From: Halobacillus naozhouensis
GTDB lineage: Bacteria; Bacillota; Bacilli; Bacillales; Halobacillaceae
Assembly: GCF_029714185.1 (NCBI RefSeq)
Contig: NZ_CP121671.1
Coordinates: 1,178,001-1,242,000, forward strand
Length of the DNA stretch: 64,000 nucleotides
Direction of reading: 5' to 3'
Shown one piece after another: positions 60,113 to 64,000 of this stretch. Positions within the stretch are counted from its first letter, which is position 1, and every line of letters begins with the position of its first letter. Below the pieces are notes generated by a model, which saw only the letters and a list, made by a program, of their open reading frames with translations, was not told the origin of the DNA and ran no database searches. Made by a program: the position numbers and the translations under genes.

Positions 60113-62139
60113 AGAAGCCCTCAACAGAACGTAAATTATTAAATTTTGCTTTATTATACCGAAAGAATATCCTAATTGGACTGCTTTGTTTAGTCATTGC
60201 GGTTGCTTTGGAGCTTACGGGGCCCTTTATTGCCAAACGGCTGATTGATGAACATATCGTCGGTATCGAAGACCAGTGGCATGAAGTGGAACAGCCGGAT
60301 GCCTACACGGTCTCTTATAATGGAGAACTTTATAAACGTGCGGACCGCATAGAAGAGGGGGATGAAGTTACAGACACCGCAACCATACTACAAGTGGGCA
60401 GAGATTATATGTTTGTCCCGTCTTCTGTACCCTTGACAGGCAGCCGCTCCTATCAAGATGGAATCATCACCATTACCCTAAATGGCGAAACGTTTAAAGC
60501 AGAAGCAAAGCAATTGTCTTTATCGGAGCTGTATCGTTTCTTTGAACCCGAGCAGCGATCCATCTACTGGCTGCTCGCGATCTACCTGGGGCTTCTGTTC
60601 ATTGCAGCTGTTTTTCAATTCATTCACACATTTATTTTGCAAAAGACGTCTAACCGTATCATTAAGCGAATGAGGGATGACGTATTTGCTCATATTCACC
60701 GTTTACCAGTGAATTACTTTATCGATCAGCCGGCAGGAAAGATTGTGGCCAGAGTGACTAACGATACAGAGGCGATACGAGAGCTTTACGTCAAGGTGCT
60801 CGCTACATTTGTTACAAGTGTTTTTTACATGGCAGGGATCTACGTTGCCCTGTTTTTGTTAGATGTGAAGCTTGCTTTGATGTGTTTGCTGCTCATCCCG
60901 GTTATTGTGGTATGGATGAAGCTGTATAAGCATTATGGAGGCAAGTACAATACTGTTGTACGATCAACCGTCAGTGATATGAATGGGAGTATTAATGAAG
61001 CGATACAGGGCATGTCGATCATTCAAGCTTTTCGTCAGGAGAAACAAACATCGAAAGACTTTGAACGTTTGAATACGAAACACTTTCATTATCAGCGAAA
61101 GCTTGTGCGATTGAGTGCGTTAACTTCATTTAATCTAGTGAATGTGCTGAGAAACATCGCATTTGTAGCCTTTCTTTGGTATTTTGGCTCCGCGTCCATT
61201 GGAGTAGAAGGAATTGTAACAGCTGGTGTCCTTTACGCTTTCGTTGACTATTTAAACCGTCTATTTCAACCGGTAACGGATCTCGTTAACCAGCTGCCGC
61301 AGCTTGAGCAAGCGCGTGTGGCCGCTGGTCGTGTATTTGAATTGCTTGACCAGCCAGTGGAACCTCAGAATCATGATTCTGTTGCTCGTTATCGGGGAAG
61401 GATTGCATTTCAGCATGTCACCTTTGCCTATAAAAAAGGAGAAAACGTGCTCAAAGATATTAACTTTGAGGTGCAGCCTGGGCAGACTGCTGCATTCGTC
61501 GGTCACACAGGTTCAGGAAAAAGCTCTATTATGAACTTGTTATTTCGTTTTTACGATCCTCAGACAGGTGACATCACGATCGATGGTCATTCCACGAGAG
61601 AATGGTCGAGGCAGCAGGTGCGCAGTCATATGGGCATCGTTCTTCAGGATCCCTTTATCTTTTCTGGGACGATTTTGTCGAATGTTACGATGAATGATGA
61701 AAAAATTTCCCGGGAAATGGCTATCGATGCTCTTAAATCCGTGGGAGCAGATCGCTTTATTGAAAAATTACCTGATCAATATGATGCAGTCCTGCAGGAA
61801 AAAGGTGATTCCTTATCGATGGGAGAGCGTCAATTGATTTCCTTTGCCAGGGCACTCGCGTTTGATCCAGCCATCTTAATTTTAGATGAAGCAACGGCGA
61901 ATATTGATACGGAAACAGAGCAAATCATCCAGCGGGCATTAGAAGTGTTAAAGCAAGGCCGGACAACGCTCGTGATCGCCCACCGATTATCAACCATTCA
62001 GCTGGCCGATCAAATTTTCGTATTAAATCGTGGTACAATGATAGAACGTGGAACGCATAGTGAACTTTTGTCTGAAGGCGGCCAATATTACCTTATGTAT
62101 CAAATGCAGCAGGGGGCCGTTAAAGAAGGTGCTATGTAG
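60109..62139 (+). CDS. bmrD: Multidrug ABC exporter subunit BmrD
   Basis: The second half of the exporter. The 676-residue protein has a long insert between membrane helices 1 and 2 (about 45-150), an extracellular feature typical of BmrD/YheH, then helices to about 320. The ATPase domain has Walker A GHTGSGKSS, a signature altered to LSMGERQ, and an intact catalytic Glu in ILILDEATANID. So this subunit supplies the catalytic Glu, and BmrC supplies the canonical signature. Start and stop codons of the pair overlap as ATGA. Confidence 0.93.
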   Translation: MKKPSTERKLLNFALLYRKNILIGLLCLVIAVALELTGPFIAKRLIDEHIVGIEDQWHEVEQPDAYTVSYNGELYKRADRIEEGDEVTDTATILQVGRDYMFVPSSVPLTGSRSYQDGIITITLNGETFKAEAKQLSLSELYRFFEPEQRSIYWLLAIYLGLLFIAAVFQFIHTFILQKTSNRIIKRMRDDVFAHIHRLPVNYFIDQPAGKIVARVTNDTEAIRELYVKVLATFVTSVFYMAGIYVALFLLDVKLALMCLLLIPVIVVWMKLYKHYGGKYNTVVRSTVSDMNGSINEAIQGMSIIQAFRQEKQTSKDFERLNTKHFHYQRKLVRLSALTSFNLVNVLRNIAFVAFLWYFGSASIGVEGIVTAGVLYAFVDYLNRLFQPVTDLVNQLPQLEQARVAAGRVFELLDQPVEPQNHDSVARYRGRIAFQHVTFAYKKGENVLKDINFEVQPGQTAAFVGHTGSGKSSIMNLLFRFYDPQTGDITIDGHSTREWSRQQVRSHMGIVLQDPFIFSGTILSNVTMNDEKISREMAIDALKSVGADRFIEKLPDQYDAVLQEKGDSLSMGERQLISFARALAFDPAILILDEATANIDTETEQIIQRALEVLKQGRTTLVIAHRLSTIQLADQIFVLNRGTMIERGTHSELLSEGGQYYLMYQMQQGAVKEGAM

Positions 62140-62171
62140 TTCTTATTTTAGTGGCTTATGAGGTGTCGCGT

Positions 62172-63002
62172 ATGAAAGACCATGATGATCAAAAGCCGGA
62201 TATCATTGATGACGACTTATATGAAGAAATAGATGAAGAAGAATTGTATGAGCTAATTCAAGAAGAGAAGAGGCTGGCTTGGGAACGTGAACGGGAGGAG
62301 AAGGAGGAACGAAAATCCAAGCGTCCGTTTCCGAGATGGCTGTTTTTTCTGATCGCCTTTATGATGGTGGTAAACATCATAGCTGTGATTCCGAAAACGT
62401 TCTCGATTCCCGCTATTGACTTCTTAGTAACCTCAGCAAAGCTCTCTGCCAATCCAGAAATTGACCGTTATCAGGAAGCAGTCGTTGTGGTGGAGGCGGG
62501 ACAAAGTAAAGGGACGGGTTTCGCGATCGATGCAGATGGGACGATTATCACGAACCATCATGTGGTTGAAGGCAAGAAGCGTATTTCTGTTGCTTTCCCT
62601 GAACAAGGCTTGTTTGAAGCCACGGTTGTTAAGAAGTTTCCTGAAGTTGACTTAGCCGTATTACAAGCTGAGGGAAACGGTTTTCCACATCTTGCGTTAG
62701 CTGAACAAACGTCTTTTGAAGAAGGAGAGCCTTTCTATTTTATCGGGAACCCGTTAAGCTTCACGGGAATCGCAAACAAAGGGACGATTATCGACACTAT
62801 TACATTGGATGATTGGAATCAACCTGTTTTAATGCTTGATGCTCCCATTTATCGAGGAAATTCAGGCAGTCCGGTCATAAATCCTGAGGGGAAAGTGATT
62901 GCGGTGGTCTTTGCCACGTTAGACCATGAAGAAAAAGGAAGAGTTGGTCTGGCTATCCCTATCGATTATTATTATGAGCGAACGAATCAAGGAACCCCCT
63001 AG
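62172..63002 (+). CDS. Membrane-anchored trypsin-like serine protease
   Basis: A 276-residue protein. It has an acidic cytoplasmic N-terminus with a charged coiled-coil-like stretch (EEELYELIQEEKRLAWEREREEKEE broken here into shorter pieces: EELYELIQ, WEREREEK), one membrane helix (WLFFLIAFMMVVNIIAVI) and an HtrA-like protease domain outside. The triad is His in ITNHHVVEG, Asp in EVDLAVL, and Ser in RGNSGSPV. No PDZ domain follows. The ATG at 62172 has GAGGTG upstream. It lies 32 bases after bmrD and may be read through from it. Confidence 0.85.
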   Translation: MKDHDDQKPDIIDDDLYEEIDEEELYELIQEEKRLAWEREREEKEERKSKRPFPRWLFFLIAFMMVVNIIAVIPKTFSIPAIDFLVTSAKLSANPEIDRYQEAVVVVEAGQSKGTGFAIDADGTIITNHHVVEGKKRISVAFPEQGLFEATVVKKFPEVDLAVLQAEGNGFPHLALAEQTSFEEGEPFYFIGNPLSFTGIANKGTIIDTITLDDWNQPVLMLDAPIYRGNSGSPVINPEGKVIAVVFATLDHEEKGRVGLAIPIDYYYERTNQGTP

Positions 63003-63034
63003 GTAATAGGTAAAGTTACGTAGGGGGATTTTTA
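62995..63034 (+). terminator. Terminator overlapping the protease stop codon
   Basis: CCCCCTA and TAGGGGG form the stem, followed by ATTTTTAG. The TAG stop is within it. Confidence 0.75.
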
Positions 63035-63316
63035 GGTATTAGTGGCTATGATTATACAGTTCTATAGTCTTGGTTAATGGGCGAAGTTACGTTGTTAACT
63101 TAATTATGGTTATTGTGTAATTCTAAATACCTGTTTTTTGAAATGATTATTTAATAAAATGTAAATCGTGTGTGGTGGAATACAAGTCGAATATTGAGTA
63201 AAATTGTCTTGCTCTATACAATACTCGCATACCTGCTTTATAGAATTAGTGAAAAATGCTTCAGTTTTATATGGTTGATACAAAATTGTAATAAAAATGA
63301 AACTTTTATTTAAAAT
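63035..63316. other. Intergenic region upstream of sigI
   Basis: About 280 AT-rich bases. A 123-codon frame on the minus strand (63110-63481) overlaps sigI and is a shadow. Nothing else is recognised. Confidence 0.4.
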
Positions 63317-63345
63317 ACACCCAAATAGATGGAATCTGAAACGAA
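63317..63345 (+). promoter_or_regulatory. sigI: Possible autoregulated sigma-I promoter
   Basis: ACACCCAAAT (-35-like) and CGAA (63342-63345) resemble sigma-I boxes (CCC-AAA / CGAA). In B. subtilis sigI is transcribed from its own type of promoter. Spacing is approximate. Confidence 0.45.
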
Positions 63346-63373
63346 AATATTTACTAGCTGGAGGTGATGAAGG

Positions 63374-64000
63374 TTGATCAGAGGTCTTTTTCGAACGAAG
63401 GACACCTCCCTTGATGAACTGGTTGCAGCTGCAAAACAGGGAGACGACAACATTAAAAATGAAATGCTTAAACAGTATCAACCTTTTATCGCCAAAAGTG
63501 TTTCTGAAGTATGTAAGAGATACATTGATCCAACGAAAGATGATGAGTACAGTATTGGTTTGCTTGCCTTTAACGAGGCCATTGACGCCTATTCATGTGA
63601 CAGGGGAAGCTCATTCTTATCTTTTGCGAAGCTTGTCATTAAACGCAAAGTAATTGATTATATTCGAAATGAGCAAAAGCGTCTTAAAGTTGTTTCCCTT
63701 GACGAAGATTATGTTGAGGACGAACAAATGGAAAACCCTTCTGAGGTTAGAGCAGCGAAAGACCGCTATGTTCTTGAGACCGAAGCGTGGTATCGCAGGG
63801 AGGAGATTCGTGAATTTCAGGCTCATTTGCAGAAGTACAAGCTTTCCTTTGCTGAATTAACAGAGGCTTCTCCTAAACATGTGGATGCTAGAGAGTCAGC
63901 TATCCAGGTGGCGCGAATCGTTTATGAAAACGATGAGCTTCGTCATCAAGTGTTAGAAAAAGGCCGGTTGCCGATTAAAGATCTCATTAAAAAAGTAGAG
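63374..64000 (+). CDS. sigI: RNA polymerase sigma factor SigI (3' end outside window)
   Basis: The visible 209 codons are open to the right edge. They begin with TTG after GGAGGTGA and read LIRGLFRTKDTSLDELVAAAKQG, then the sigma-70 region 2 (FIAKSVSEVCKRYIDPTKDDEYSIGLLAFNEAIDAY, given here only as part of the family pattern; key elements YIDPTKDDEYSIGL and FLSFAKLVIKRKVIDYIR), and VVSLDED. This is the SigI pattern. SigI responds to heat and cell-wall stress together with the anti-sigma factor RsgI, whose gene should follow outside the window. Confidence 0.9.
   Translation, partial: MIRGLFRTKDTSLDELVAAAKQGDDNIKNEMLKQYQPFIAKSVSEVCKRYIDPTKDDEYSIGLLAFNEAIDAYSCDRGSSFLSFAKLVIKRKVIDYIRNEQKRLKVVSLDEDYVEDEQMENPSEVRAAKDRYVLETEAWYRREEIREFQAHLQKYKLSFAELTEASPKHVDARESAIQVARIVYENDELRHQVLEKGRLPIKDLIKKVE

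Noticed and set aside
63110..63481. 123-codon minus-strand frame before sigI
   Set aside because: It overlaps the sigI start and its promoter and has no ribosome site.

Overview
The window is chromosomal DNA from a low-GC, endospore-forming Bacillaceae bacterium. The evidence is a Spo0E-type regulator, prkA and yhbH, a tricistronic GerA-type germinant receptor, sigI at the right edge, GGAGG-type ribosome binding sites, many TTG/GTG starts and dense intrinsic terminators. Gene content and order (queG-yhbB-like-trmL, prkA, yhbH, odhAB, lipM-lipA, ydbST, bmrCD) resemble the Bacillus/Halobacillus group. The genus is inferred only.

Bases 1-5414 are the right end of an AT-rich integrated island. 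It carries an HNH nuclease (cut by the window edge), a small PD-(D/E)XK-like protein, a zinc-ribbon RES protein and a large protein ending in a HEPN-type RNKYLH motif. It stops at a 3' fragment of tRNA-Leu(CAA) followed by the tRNA's old terminator, the expected picture of an attR site.

Bases 5415-10465 hold decayed sequence, small membrane and sporulation genes, a FUSC-family protein, and one intact and one broken tRNA-Gly. Bases 10466-32684 are mostly housekeeping: ABC-class ATPase, queG, ogt, amidase, trmL, coat-like and lipoprotein genes, lipA/lipM, prkA, odhAB, yhbH, proC, ydbST, and a purine permease under a PurBox pair. Lipoate synthesis and transfer (lipA, lipM) supply the cofactor of OdhB encoded nearby.

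Bases 32768-48939 hold the germinant receptor operon, nupC, an aldehyde dehydrogenase, a MATE pump, a murG-like gene, helD, yvgN, a flavin monooxygenase and a methyltransferase. Bases 49040-54602 are a catabolic cassette: a LacI regulator divergent from a split transketolase, a short-chain dehydrogenase and a GntP permease. Three similar operator-like sites and a cre-like site tie it together. A fragment of the neighbouring methyltransferase gene is repeated on its far side.

Bases 54740-64000 hold an IS3-family remnant, rlmN, a PadR/DUF1048 pair, the bmrCD multidrug exporter behind an elaborate attenuator leader, a membrane-anchored serine protease and sigI. The most notable signals are: (1) two different internally deleted IS3-family elements, each inserted in the loop of an intrinsic terminator with a 3-bp duplication; (2) the bmrCD leader, with two leader peptides, two tandem terminators and an A/B/C/D set of mutually exclusive pairings; (3) the LacI/split-transketolase/GntP regulon of unknown substrate; (4) the tRNA-Leu-bounded island of nuclease and toxin genes.
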